64,000 nt of DNA from JABDMH01 sp965223165 (GTDB lineage: Bacteria > Bacteroidota > Bacteroidia > Chitinophagales > Saprospiraceae), in the NCBI GenBank assembly GCA_965223165.1, contig CBDCVQ010000020.1, positions 124,001 to 188,000 on the forward strand, written 5' to 3'. Within the stretch, counting starts at the first letter, position 1. Every line of letters begins with the position of its first letter. The notes beneath the pieces are model-generated. The model made no database searches. It saw only the letters and a program-made list of their open reading frames with translations, and was not told where the DNA came from. This document shows positions 17,068 to 26,754 of this stretch, piece after piece. A program made the translations under genes and the position numbers.

Positions 17068-17083
17068 GCGTGTGCGTTCACGC
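17068..17083. promoter_or_regulatory. LacI-type operator, site 2
   Basis: gcgtgtgcgttcacgc, identical to site 1 and 153 bp from it. The wide spacing would suit looping. Confidence 0.6.
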
Positions 17084-17579
17084 TTTTCGACCAAAGTAGG
17101 ATTATGAGCCACGTTTCAATTAGCATTTCCTACATTTTCATATGGCTGGAGGGGCCCAATTTGGGCTCCTCCGAATATGTCATGACCCTCAATCCAACAA
17201 TGCTACAGGGTCACCTCTCAGGATCGAACAATGGCCGCTTACCTTTGGGCAAGCGTCCTCGTAATCACCGGCAACGGCAGCCAGTGTTTCGCCAGACAAA
17301 TAGCTACACACCCTGGCTGTCCCTTTTGCACTTGCCCTTCATCATCCAATCCCGAGGCATGGGGACACAGAGCGGGGGTTATGTGCGGTGTGGCTTCTTC
17401 GATCACGTGCAAGATGCTGCAGCCAGATTGTACACTTATTTATCAAACGAAACACAAGATCGATATGCCCTACATGTCAAGAAATTGCAAAAGAACCTAT
17501 CAGGATGTCCTATATTCGCCGTAGGAGAACGCTGGATGTGGTCAACGGCTATCCAAAAGACGATGATGGAACCCTTTGT

Positions 17580-17595
17580 GCGTGTGCGCTCACGC
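17580..17595. promoter_or_regulatory. LacI-type operator, site 3
   Basis: gcgtgtgcgctcacgc, one change from sites 1 and 2. Located 512 bp beyond site 2. Confidence 0.6.
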
Positions 17596-17728
17596 CTGGA
17601 GCAGTGGTGCACTCTGGTTTGGCATGGGGCCGCCATTTCCTGCAGCGTTTCGTTTTGCAAGGAACAAGCGATTCCTCGACTAAGGGGGAAAACCTTGACA
17701 TGGGACCTGCTAAAGAAGTAATAACCTT

Positions 17729-17744
17729 GCGTGTGCGTACACGC
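17729..17744. promoter_or_regulatory. LacI-type operator, site 4
   Basis: gcgtgtgcgtacacgc is the most symmetric of the four, with 6-bp perfect arms (gcgtgt/acacgc) around gcgt. It is 84 bp upstream of the susC ATG, a position where binding would affect transcription directly. Confidence 0.65.
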
Positions 17745-17827
17745 GAGCAACGTAACGGGATAGAACGATTACTGAATTTTTGAATGGGAATTAATCACAG
17801 TTTAAACTACAAACCTTGTAATTCACG

Positions 17828-20800
17828 ATGAAAAGTTTCTTACTACTTGCCTGCGGACTGCTAGCAGGCCTGACCATGAATCTGTCTGCGCAGACGGTGA
17901 CTGGCACAGTAACCGGTGAGGATGGCTCTCCTCTGATCGGTGCCAGCGTGTTGGTCAGTGGGAGTTCAATCGGCTCCATCACTGACCTGGACGGCAGATT
18001 CTCCGTAGACGTACCAAGTGATGCTACCACATTGGTTGTCTCATACACTGGATACACTACCCAGACCATTACCATCGACGGTCGATCGATCATCGACGTC
18101 GTGATGGAATTTGGAACGGACCTGGATGAGGTGGTCGTCACCGCGATTGGCATCTCGCGGGAGAAAAAAGCCTTGAGCTACTCCATCACTGAAGTAGACG
18201 GCGCGGATATCTCCACTGTCCAAGACCACAATCCGCTCAATTCACTGGTGGGAAAGGTGTCCGGCATGGTCATCTCCCAAGGTACCGGTGGACCGGGTGG
18301 AGGGTCACGGGTGGTAATCCGTGGTAATAATTCGATCACATCGAACAACCAGCCGCTGATTGTGGTAGACGGCATGCCCATTGACGCCTCAGGCTCAAAC
18401 AGTGGTGGAAGTGTCTACAACAGCAATGTGTCAGGCGGAGGTATCACCGACATCAATCCGGATGACATCGAAAGCATCTCCGTCCTAAAGGGACCCAATG
18501 CCGCGGCGCTCTATGGCTCGCGTGCCAGTAATGGTGTCCTGCTCATCACGACCAAGAAAGGTGTGGCACGTCAGGGCATCGGGGTATCCATCAGCTCCAA
18601 TATCACCTTTGACAATCCCATGTTCCTGCCAGACTATCAGAATGAGTACGGACAGGGATCCGGTCAAAACGTGCCGACCAATGTGACGGATCTAAAGAAC
18701 TCTTCTAGCTCCTGGGGTCCCAGACTAGACGGCAGTAGTCAACTCTACTACACTGGCGAACAGCGATCCTATACGGCTCAGCCGGACAATGTCAAGGACT
18801 TCTTCCGCACCGGATCAAAGATTGTCAATACACTTTCACTGGAAGGGGGTAGTCAGGACTTTACCGCTCGATTCTCTTATACCAACAATCAGACGGAATC
18901 GATGCTACCCAACTCTGATTTGACTAGCCACAACTTCAACCTGCGGTCTCAGTTTAATCTGGCCGAAGGTCTGGTATTGGATGCCAAGGCAACCTACTTT
19001 ACCCAGGAGATCAATAACAAGGTGTCCCAAGGTTCAGAAGGTGTGCTCAACTACGTCTACTACATGCCAAGAAACGTGGCGATTCAAGATCTGGAGACCT
19101 TTCAGATCCCGGAAGAATCCCTGGATGCCGTATCGTTTTCCAGTCTGGGCGCCAATCCATACTGGATCTTGCGACATGATCAGAACATAAACCGACGAGA
19201 GAGATTACTCAGTTTTGCCAAACTGCAGTATCAGTTTACTGACTGGTTGTCCGCCTTTGTGCGCGTCGGTACGGACGTCACCAATATCAAAGGGGAGGGC
19301 ATTACTCAGCCCGGACATCACTTCTTTAAGTCAGGAAGGTTAGGTGCCAGCAACGGCCGAAATGTAGAAACCAACGCTGATTTCCTGCTGATGGTCCACA
19401 AGGACATTTCCTCCGCTTTCAACCTCAACCTTAACGTAGGTGGCAACCTTTCCCACCGTACGGCGGAAAGCATCAGATTCAGCAGTGAGGACTTTAAGAT
19501 TCCGACTCGACCGATCTTGGCCAACACACGAGAGAATAGACCGTCCTACACACCCCTGCGGGAGCAAAAAGTGAACTCACTTTATGCATCTGCATCACTT
19601 TCCTATGACGGCTGGGCATTCTTGGATATAACGGGTCGTAATGACTGGTCCTCCACCTTGCCTGAAGAAAACCGATCTTACTTCTACCCGTCCGTCGGCT
19701 TGTCTTTCTTGTTGACTCGCTTTGTCGATCCTGGCAACAACTTCTTTGATCTGGTCAAAGTGCGAGGCAACTATGCGGAGGTAGGAAACGATACGGGTCC
19801 GTATCAGCTGAACACCCTGTACTTTGTGGCGCAGGATGGGTATCTGGGTCGGACCACATTGTCTCGGGATAGGGTGCGCAAGACGACTTCCCTTCGACCG
19901 GAAAGCGTGCAGTCCACAGAGTTTGGTCTGGAACTGAGGTTTCTGAAGAACCGGGCCTTTGTCGATTTCTCCTATTACGATATCGCCTCCACGGATCTGA
20001 TCTACGATGTTCCGGTTCCAGCGGCGACAGGTTTTAGCAGCTTTCGGGAGAACATTGGTGAGATCTCAAACAAAGGGGTAGAGTTCCTCGTCGGTGGTCG
20101 ACCGGTACAGAGCGGAGATTTCAACTGGGAAATTGCCCTCAACTTTTCCAAGAACAAGAACGAGCTCAAAGAGCTGATCGAAGACCTGGAGAGTCATACG
20201 TTGAATTCAACCAACTCAGGTAACATTATAATTCGTGCAACGGTCAACGGCGGATACGGTGACATCTATGGCACTACACTACGTCGCAATGACGCTGGGC
20301 AAGTGATTGTCAACGCCAATGGTATTCCCTTGGCATCTACCGACAAGTCGCTGCTCGGAAATGCGCAGCCGGACTGGATCGGTGGTCTGACAAATACCCT
20401 CAACTACAAGAATCTCTCCCTGAGATTTTTGATTGACGCCAGGATAGGTGGTCAAATCTATTCGCAGACCAATGCCAACCTGGATGGATCGGGTGCCTCG
20501 GTGCAAAGCTTGGAATTTCGCGAGGGAGGCCTGGTGGTCGACGGAGTGATGGAACAGGATGACGGCACCTTTGTCACTAACACCACTGAGATCACGGGTC
20601 AGGAATACTGGGGAGCAATCTCCGGCATCGGCGAAAACTACGTCTTCGACCAGGATAATATCCGATTGAGAGAATTTGTCTTGGGTTACTCGCTTCCGTC
20701 GCGCATCTTACAAAATAGCTTCCTCGAAGGAGCTACTTTTAGCGTGATCGGACGAAACCTCTTTTTCTTGAAAAAGGACATCGACCATGTAGATCCGGAA

Positions 20801-20896
20801 GCGATCTTGGGTACCGGCAATAATGGGCAAGGTATTCTCAGTTCCAACTTGCCAACGGCTCGCAGCATCGGTTTGAATGTAAATCTGAAATTTTAA
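17828..20896 (+). CDS. susC: SusC/RagA-family TonB-linked outer-membrane transporter
   Basis: A 1022-residue outer-membrane importer for oligosaccharides, powered by TonB. After the signal peptide (residues 1-21, ending SAQ) comes a carboxypeptidase-regulatory-like domain (TVTGEDGSPLIGASVLV), then a plug domain (NSLVGKVSGMVISQG; RVVIRGNNSI; PLIVVDGMPID) with the SusC-class signature ALYGSRASNGVLLITTKKG, and a long barrel ending in a Phe-terminated strand (SIGLNVNLKF). The length is typical. It is followed 60 bp later by susD; the two proteins form the import complex. Four LacI-type sites upstream suggest induction by a sugar. Confidence 0.95.
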   Translation: MKSFLLLACGLLAGLTMNLSAQTVTGTVTGEDGSPLIGASVLVSGSSIGSITDLDGRFSVDVPSDATTLVVSYTGYTTQTITIDGRSIIDVVMEFGTDLDEVVVTAIGISREKKALSYSITEVDGADISTVQDHNPLNSLVGKVSGMVISQGTGGPGGGSRVVIRGNNSITSNNQPLIVVDGMPIDASGSNSGGSVYNSNVSGGGITDINPDDIESISVLKGPNAAALYGSRASNGVLLITTKKGVARQGIGVSISSNITFDNPMFLPDYQNEYGQGSGQNVPTNVTDLKNSSSSWGPRLDGSSQLYYTGEQRSYTAQPDNVKDFFRTGSKIVNTLSLEGGSQDFTARFSYTNNQTESMLPNSDLTSHNFNLRSQFNLAEGLVLDAKATYFTQEINNKVSQGSEGVLNYVYYMPRNVAIQDLETFQIPEESLDAVSFSSLGANPYWILRHDQNINRRERLLSFAKLQYQFTDWLSAFVRVGTDVTNIKGEGITQPGHHFFKSGRLGASNGRNVETNADFLLMVHKDISSAFNLNLNVGGNLSHRTAESIRFSSEDFKIPTRPILANTRENRPSYTPLREQKVNSLYASASLSYDGWAFLDITGRNDWSSTLPEENRSYFYPSVGLSFLLTRFVDPGNNFFDLVKVRGNYAEVGNDTGPYQLNTLYFVAQDGYLGRTTLSRDRVRKTTSLRPESVQSTEFGLELRFLKNRAFVDFSYYDIASTDLIYDVPVPAATGFSSFRENIGEISNKGVEFLVGGRPVQSGDFNWEIALNFSKNKNELKELIEDLESHTLNSTNSGNIIIRATVNGGYGDIYGTTLRRNDAGQVIVNANGIPLASTDKSLLGNAQPDWIGGLTNTLNYKNLSLRFLIDARIGGQIYSQTNANLDGSGASVQSLEFREGGLVVDGVMEQDDGTFVTNTTEITGQEYWGAISGIGENYVFDQDNIRLREFVLGYSLPSRILQNSFLEGATFSVIGRNLFFLKKDIDHVDPEAILGTGNNGQGILSSNLPTARSIGLNVNLKF

Positions 20897-20956
20897 TGTA
20901 GTCACTTTTGGATGATGACGAACTACAATCTTCTTAAATCTAATTTTCCAACAATC

Positions 20957-22642
20957 ATGAAATCTAACATAAAGGTCCTTGCGCTGATCATGACCTGCTT
21001 TTTCCTGAGTCAGTGCACGGAGGATTTTAATGAGATCAATGTCAACCCATCCGGGTTTACCAGTGATGAGGTGAGTGGTAAGTTCTTTCTGACCGGCCCT
21101 CAGGTCAGTCTATACGGACCCAATCGATTTCCATACTGGCGAGCACAGTTGATCCATGCCGACCGGTATGCCGGGCATTTCACTTTTGGCTTTAGGGGCT
21201 GCTGGTGGTCAGACGGGTTGGGCTACTCCTATCACAGTGCCTACACGGATGCTTCCTGGGGCTGGTTAGCCGGCTATATAAGTGGGCTCGACAATTACAT
21301 AAAATTCGTCAGGCCCGGCGGTGAATTTGACAATGAGTATATGCATGCGATCGGAAAGATCATACGAGGCCTCTACTTCCAAATGTATACGGACATCTTT
21401 GGGATGATCCCTTACACCGAGGCAGTGAATCCCGACATTACGTTGCCCAAGTACGATGATCAGCAGACCATTTATGCGGGCATTATCAGCGAGCTGAACG
21501 AAGCGATGGCTACCATCGGAGATGCAACGAGGACGGGAGCCAACGTCGATGACGTAGGTGAGAACGACCTGTACTATGGTGGCGATCTCCAGAAGTGGAA
21601 AAAACTGGCCAATACGTTGAAGCTGCGCATGGGCATGCGTGCCCTGGGTGCTCCTGGTGCTAGTTTTGCCCAGAGTGCGATCACAGAGGCGCTCGCTGCA
21701 CCCCTACTAGAGGACGCTGGTGACAACTGCCTACTGGAGAAGGACATTACCCTCTCTCAGTGGAACAGTGCCGCCTATGGCGATGTCTACTACAACTTTG
21801 GTCGTGGATCTGACTTCAAGGTCGGTAAGACACTCATAGACAATCTTCGCAACTTTGGTGACCCGAGACTTCCGCTTTTTGCCGAGCCAGCTCCGGGTGG
21901 TACGGTGACGATCGATCAGCCTGACGGTGCAGAGGCAGGTGCCCATCAAAAGCGCCTGGACTTCATCCTCGGCACATTGGATGATGCGGGCGTGGAGTAC
22001 GAGGTTTCGACCGAAGGTATCACGACGACGATCACTATGCCTGAGGATACCTACTACGTAGGACAGCCCACGCGACTTAACGGGGAGACCTATCCTTATG
22101 CAGCTTACGAATTCTGGTCAAAGCCCAACGAGCGGATCATCAGACGTAAGAATACCGGTGAGATCTCACCGGAGATCGTGCTGACCACGGCCGAAGCTTA
22201 TTTTCTACGGGCTGAAGCTGCTGTACGTGGCCTGAGCTCAGAGGATGCCAACGCCATGTATCAGAAAGGACTGGAGGAGTCCATGAAACTGTGGAAAGTA
22301 GCCGATGCAGATGTCGCTGCTTTCATGATGGATTCTCCGATGGCGCAACTGACGGGCTCCGAGGAAGAGATGATCGAGAAAATCGCTATCCAGCGATGGA
22401 TCAACAGCTACACCGACGGCTTTGAAGCTTGGGCCATTGTCAGAGACTATGGATATCCGGCCGAACTTGCTCAGGGCGTGGAGGATTTCGACATTTTTGC
22501 CGCAGGCGATATCAACGGCGACTACCCTCAGCGTATGAGATATGGCAACCAGGCCACCAACAACAATGGTAACAATGTGAGTGCTGCGATCTCCGTACAG
22601 GGACCAGACCAGCAGGATACTAAATTGTGGTGGGCAAAATAA
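20957..22642 (+). CDS. susD: SusD/RagB-family surface glycan-binding lipoprotein
   Basis: A 561-residue lipoprotein that caps the SusC barrel and captures glycan at the cell surface. The chosen ATG 20957 gives a lipoprotein signal (LALIMTCFFLSQC); an upstream ATG at 20912 would bury the lipobox too far in. Typical blocks are NEINVNPSGFTSDEV at the N-terminus, MYTDIFGMIPYTEA, the TPR-like helices around WKKLANTLKLRMGMR, and the C-terminal INSYTDGFEAWAIVRDYGYP. It forms an operon with susC and ends at an intrinsic terminator. Confidence 0.93.
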   Translation: MKSNIKVLALIMTCFFLSQCTEDFNEINVNPSGFTSDEVSGKFFLTGPQVSLYGPNRFPYWRAQLIHADRYAGHFTFGFRGCWWSDGLGYSYHSAYTDASWGWLAGYISGLDNYIKFVRPGGEFDNEYMHAIGKIIRGLYFQMYTDIFGMIPYTEAVNPDITLPKYDDQQTIYAGIISELNEAMATIGDATRTGANVDDVGENDLYYGGDLQKWKKLANTLKLRMGMRALGAPGASFAQSAITEALAAPLLEDAGDNCLLEKDITLSQWNSAAYGDVYYNFGRGSDFKVGKTLIDNLRNFGDPRLPLFAEPAPGGTVTIDQPDGAEAGAHQKRLDFILGTLDDAGVEYEVSTEGITTTITMPEDTYYVGQPTRLNGETYPYAAYEFWSKPNERIIRRKNTGEISPEIVLTTAEAYFLRAEAAVRGLSSEDANAMYQKGLEESMKLWKVADADVAAFMMDSPMAQLTGSEEEMIEKIAIQRWINSYTDGFEAWAIVRDYGYPAELAQGVEDFDIFAAGDINGDYPQRMRYGNQATNNNGNNVSAAISVQGPDQQDTKLWWAK

Positions 22643-22674
22643 GCCGGTAAGAGAAAAGTGATATTCTATTGGCG

Positions 22675-22703
22675 AAAGGCCTCGCAATGCGGGGCCTTTT
22701 TTA
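22675..22703 (+). terminator. Intrinsic terminator after susD
   Basis: An aggcctcgc/gcggggcct hairpin around aat is followed by a run of T (ttttttat), 33 bp after the susD stop. It also lies just beyond the end of the convergent GH5 gene. Confidence 0.8.
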
Positions 22704-22721
22704 TGTCCACCCTGGAGCGGG

Positions 22722-24656
22722 CTACCGCTTGACAATCTTCAAATGGCCCCGACCCGATGCATGGGCAAAATGTCCCATATAGATACCCGATGGCCAGTGC
22801 TGAACATCCAAGGACAATGTACCAAGCCCTTCCACGGCAGCCATACGCCGGCCGACCTGATCAAAAAGCTCCAATACGAGCGGGCCCGACCCGGTATGTG
22901 CGATGGTCAGATGATCGCGTACCGGATTGGGATAACACTTGACGGTTGCCTGTATCGGGAAGGAAGTTGATGTGACCATACGTACCTGAGCCGTATCCAG
23001 GTTGGTGACCATCACCTGATCAAGTTCTAAGTAACCGCTGAAGCCGCTATACTCTGTAGACACCTCAAATCGGTCAATGGCGGTCCAGTCAAAAGCGCCA
23101 ATGGGATTGTACCAGGCATTGTCCCAGGCGCCGTGCTCCGTGAAGCTGGAAAGGGGGATGTGCAGATGTTGCCAGTCCTCGGACCACCCGCCCACCGCCG
23201 GATGCACGGGCCACCGAATGCGCCAAGGCAGGTCCTCGCCCTCCTCGTTGGTATCTACAAAGCGTACATCAAAACTCAAGTCAGCTACATCGGTGCGAAA
23301 AAATAGATCCAACGCATAGCCATCTGCCGTGAGCTGACTGAGGTCTTTGTCTGGACCAAAATCGAAGCTGATGGCATTGTACTGGCCGACATCGTCCCAA
23401 CGCAGGCAGTGATCACCATAGTTGGGGTCATTCTCGGCATAAAAATCCTTCTGTCCACCAAACCCATTTTCTACCATACCCGACTCAATGACATCCGTGT
23501 AGATAGGAAAACCGACGGAGTCCGGTCGCTGCACGTAAGGTGTCTGCTCCGGTAGGGCTAGTCCCAACGATTGCAGCAGGGGCAGATTTAGATCGTGGTC
23601 GAAAAGTCCGTTTCCTCCCTCGGCGAAGATGCCAAAGCCCTGGTGGTAGTCCCAAATGGTCCAGGGTATGCCCTTTTCTTCCAGGTACGTACGCACCACT
23701 CGATACCACGCCACCCGATCACTTTCCTGGCTATTGGGTTGGTATACACCAAACTCGCCGCAAAAGACAGGCAGACCCCGCTCTTCGCGAAAGGCCACAG
23801 CGATGTCGATGAGTTCCTTGATTCGCGCAGCATTGCCCTCAAGCGGATAGGCGGCATAGTTGAAGGCCACCCAAGAATTGGCCAGAGTGGCATCGAGTGG
23901 TGGCATGCGGCCTGCGTCGTAGGGAAAGGGCACGTCAGCCAGGGGTTGCATAGATGGGCGCACCCATGTGGCTCCCTGATGCGTAAACAGGAAGGGATCA
24001 TAGAAGTGGAAGGTGTAGATCAAATTATCATCGCCCAGGTCCGGGATCAGCGCAAGATTGTTGTAGCTATTCCAGCCGGCACCCCCCACGACAATCGTGT
24101 GCTTGTCGTCTACCTCCCTGATGGCTGCTACGACATTTTTTTGAATGCGGTTCCAGACGGCATCGTCGATCCCATGGGGTTCATTGAGTACTTCGTACAT
24201 CACATAGTGAGACCGGTCTCGATATCTCATCGCCATGTTTTGCCAGACCTTGGTCAGTGTGGGTTCGATGGTGGGAGATGTGTTGTCCTCGACGGAAAAA
24301 GTATGATTGTCCAGGATGAGATAGATCTGAAGTTCCTCCGCCCAGTCGATGACCTGATCCAGGAAACGGGTAAAAAGTGGATCCAGGGCATACTCCGGAG
24401 CATCGCCAACCATTTCGTGGAGATGGATGGGTAGACGGATCACATCGCAACCGAGGGATTTGATGTTCTCCAGATCCTGCTTGTCGTAGCGGGTAAAGTG
24501 TATGCTGCGTGGTGAATCCGCCTGAAACCAGCGGGTCAAATTGACACCCCGGCTGAAAGGAACTTCCTGAGCCTCCAGGATCGGAGTCAAAAGAAATATC
24601 GAGGAAATGGTCAGCAGGAAGCGCCAGCCCCAGGTCAAATTCCGGTGATCGGTCAT
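22722..24656 (-). CDS. Secreted GH5-family glycoside hydrolase with T9SS C-terminal domain
   Basis: A 644-residue exported endoglycanase-like enzyme. ATG 24656 precedes a signal peptide (FLLTISSIFLLTPILEAQ). Residues ~35-370 are a GH5 barrel: GVNLTRWFQ, the acid/base Glu in YEVLNEPHG and the nucleophile Glu in VFCGEFGVY, with WTIWDYHQGFG. Residues ~385-545 look like a beta-sandwich carbohydrate-binding region (ALDLFFRTDVADLSFDVRF). The last ~80 are a type A T9SS sorting domain (CYPNPVRDHLTI; PSGIYMG). It likely cuts a beta-glucan or mannan outside the cell to feed SusCD, with which it converges. Its upstream region holds the 1.8-kb repeat array. Confidence 0.9.
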   Translation of the reverse strand: MTDHRNLTWGWRFLLTISSIFLLTPILEAQEVPFSRGVNLTRWFQADSPRSIHFTRYDKQDLENIKSLGCDVIRLPIHLHEMVGDAPEYALDPLFTRFLDQVIDWAEELQIYLILDNHTFSVEDNTSPTIEPTLTKVWQNMAMRYRDRSHYVMYEVLNEPHGIDDAVWNRIQKNVVAAIREVDDKHTIVVGGAGWNSYNNLALIPDLGDDNLIYTFHFYDPFLFTHQGATWVRPSMQPLADVPFPYDAGRMPPLDATLANSWVAFNYAAYPLEGNAARIKELIDIAVAFREERGLPVFCGEFGVYQPNSQESDRVAWYRVVRTYLEEKGIPWTIWDYHQGFGIFAEGGNGLFDHDLNLPLLQSLGLALPEQTPYVQRPDSVGFPIYTDVIESGMVENGFGGQKDFYAENDPNYGDHCLRWDDVGQYNAISFDFGPDKDLSQLTADGYALDLFFRTDVADLSFDVRFVDTNEEGEDLPWRIRWPVHPAVGGWSEDWQHLHIPLSSFTEHGAWDNAWYNPIGAFDWTAIDRFEVSTEYSGFSGYLELDQVMVTNLDTAQVRMVTSTSFPIQATVKCYPNPVRDHLTIAHTGSGPLVLELFDQVGRRMAAVEGLGTLSLDVQHWPSGIYMGHFAHASGRGHLKIVKR

Positions 24657-24797
24657 AGCATCCAAATTAGAATAATCGAATATCGGTCACAAAAAATGGT
24701 GGTCGCTGGCAGGATGCACGTTGTGCGGGAGGGAGGCAATGACCACGATCGGATCATCTCGGAATGGGGATCGTTGGGGTGTGGATCGCGGACAGGA

Positions 24798-26606
24798 TTA
24801 GCCGTTAATTGACCCTTAGTTGTAATAAACAAAGGCACCTCGGGTTCCAACGGAGCCCACAATTGCGCAGGCATAGTTCCTCCAGCAAAATCCGACCCCA
24901 TTAACCATTAATTGACCCTTAGTTGTAGTAAACACCGGCATCTCGGGTTCTAACAGAGCCCACAATTGCGCAGGCAGAGCTCCTCCCGCGAAAAAGGCAA
25001 ACCCACTAACCGTTAATTGACCCTTAGTTGTAATAAACACGGGCATCTCGGGTTCCAACGGAGCCCACATTTCGCAGGCATAGCTCCTCCCGCAAAAAAA
25101 GGCAAACCCACTAACCGCTAATTGACCCTTAGTTGTAGTAAACACCGGCATCTCGGGTTCCAACGGAGCCCACATTTCGCAGGCACAGCTCCTCCCGCCA
25201 AAAGCCGACCCCACTAACCGTTAATTGACCCTTAACTGTAATAAGCGCCGGCACATGGGTTCCAACGGAGCCCACATTACACAGGCATGGCCGCCTGCGC
25301 AAAAGGCAACCCACTAACCGCTAATTGACCCTTAGTTGTAATAAACACCGGCATCTCGGGTTCCAACGGAGCCCACAATTGCGCAGGCAGAGCTCCTCCA
25401 GCAAAAAAGGCAAACCCACTAACCGTTAATTGACCCTTAGTTGTAATAAACACGGGCACCTCGGATTCCAACGGGCCCACATTCCGCAGGCATAGCTCCT
25501 CCCGCAAAAAAGGCAAACCCACTAACCGTTAATTGACCCTTAGTTGTAATAAACACCGGCATCTCGGGTTCCAAGGGAGCCCACAATTGCGCAGGCATAG
25601 CTCCTCCCGCAAAAAAGGAAACCCACTAACCGTTAATCGACCCTTAGCTGTAATAAACACCGGCATCTCGGGTTCCAACAGAGCCCGCATTTCTCGGGCA
25701 AAGCACCTCCTGCTCCAAAGAGGCAAACCAACTAACCGTTAATTCACCCTTAGTTGTAATTGACACCGGCACCTCGGGTTCCAACGGAGCCCACAATTGC
25801 GCAGGCAGAGCTCCTCCCGCAAAAAAGGCAAACCCACTAACCGCTAATTGACCCTTAACTGTAATAAACACGGGCATCTCGGGTTCCAACAGAGCCCGCA
25901 TTTCTCGGGCAACGCACCTCCAGCCCCAAAAAGGCAAATCCACTAACCGTTAATTGACCCTTAGTTGTAATAAACACGGGCACCTCGGGTTCCAACGGAG
26001 CCCACAATTGTGCAGGCACAGCTGCCTGCACAAAAGGCAACCCACTAACCGTTAATTGACCCTTAGCTGTAATAGCATCGGCATCTCGGGTTCCAACGGA
26101 GCCCACAATTGCGCAGGCATAGCTCCTCCCGCAAAAAAGGCAAACCCACTAACCGTTAATTGACCCTTAGTTGTAATAAACACGGGCATCTCGGGTTCCA
26201 ACAGAGCCCGCATTTCTCGGACAAAGCACCTCCTGCCCCAAAAAGGCAAACCCACTAACCGTTAATTGACCCTTAGCTGTAATAATCACCGGCATCTCGG
26301 GTTCCAACGGAGCCCGCATTTCGCCAGGAGAGCTCCTCCCGCAAAAAAGGCAAACCCACTAACCGTTAATTGACCCTTAGTTGTAATAAACACGGGCACC
26401 TCGGGTTCCAACGGAGCCCACATTTCGCAGGCATAGCTCCTCCCGCAAAAAAAGGCAAACCCACTAACCGTTAATTGACCCTTAGTTGTAATAAACACCG
26501 GCATCTCGGGTTCCAACGGAGCCCACAATTGCGCAGGCAGAGCTCCTCCCGCAAAAAAGGCAAACCCACTAACCGTTAATTGACCCTTAGTTGTAATAAA
26601 CACGGG
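24798..26606. repeat. Array of 18 ~104-bp modular repeats
   Basis: Eighteen conserved blocks reading ttaattgacccttagttgta, then aacac-ggcatctcgg and a hairpin gggttcc-aac-ggagccc. They begin near 24805, 24908, 25013, 25117, 25221, 25319, 25426, 25529, 25633, 25739, 25843, 25950, 26052, 26156, 26262, 26366, 26471 and 26576. Between them are ~45-bp variable segments of three kinds: acaattgcgcaggca or acatttcgcaggca types, gcatttctcgggcaaag types, and a palindromic kind (tgcaggca/tgcctgca, near 26013). Types are interleaved, not grouped. On the minus strand the near-105-bp period leaves 35-codon periodic frames, but indels break them and no start or signal is seen, so it is probably non-coding. 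Confidence 0.9.
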
Positions 26607-26754
26607 GATACTGACCCAAACACACCGCTATGGACGGAGGCTTACATGCAACAATGTCCGGACCATGCGCCCCAGACCCAGTGCCCAAGAATGAACATTC
26701 ATTCACCCAACAAATGCCAAATGCCACCCGTTCAATACCTAAATTGATCCTGGT

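Larger units (their letters stand above)
16807..17827. other. Regulatory intergenic region upstream of susC
   Basis: About 1 kb between the MITE copy and susC. A frame at 17038-17721 is open but its translation shows no family resemblance, no signal peptide and odd composition, so I do not call it a gene. The notable content is one hairpin and four copies of a 16-bp palindrome, listed separately. The length is large for a Bacteroidota promoter region and may include decayed sequence. Confidence 0.5.

Noticed and set aside
17038..17721. A 227-codon frame between the LacI gene and susC
   Set aside because: Unusual composition, no signal peptide or motif. It contains two of the operator-like palindromes, and overlapping frames are equally open.
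24816..26603. Minus-strand frames in the 104-bp array with a 35-residue period
   Set aside because: Indels break the frame repeatedly, and there is no signal peptide, start or conserved termini. Structure is seen at the DNA level.
24798..26606. The arrays as CRISPR
   Set aside because: Conserved blocks are too long (~60 bp), the variable parts are of a few recurring kinds and not unique spacers, and no cas genes are near.
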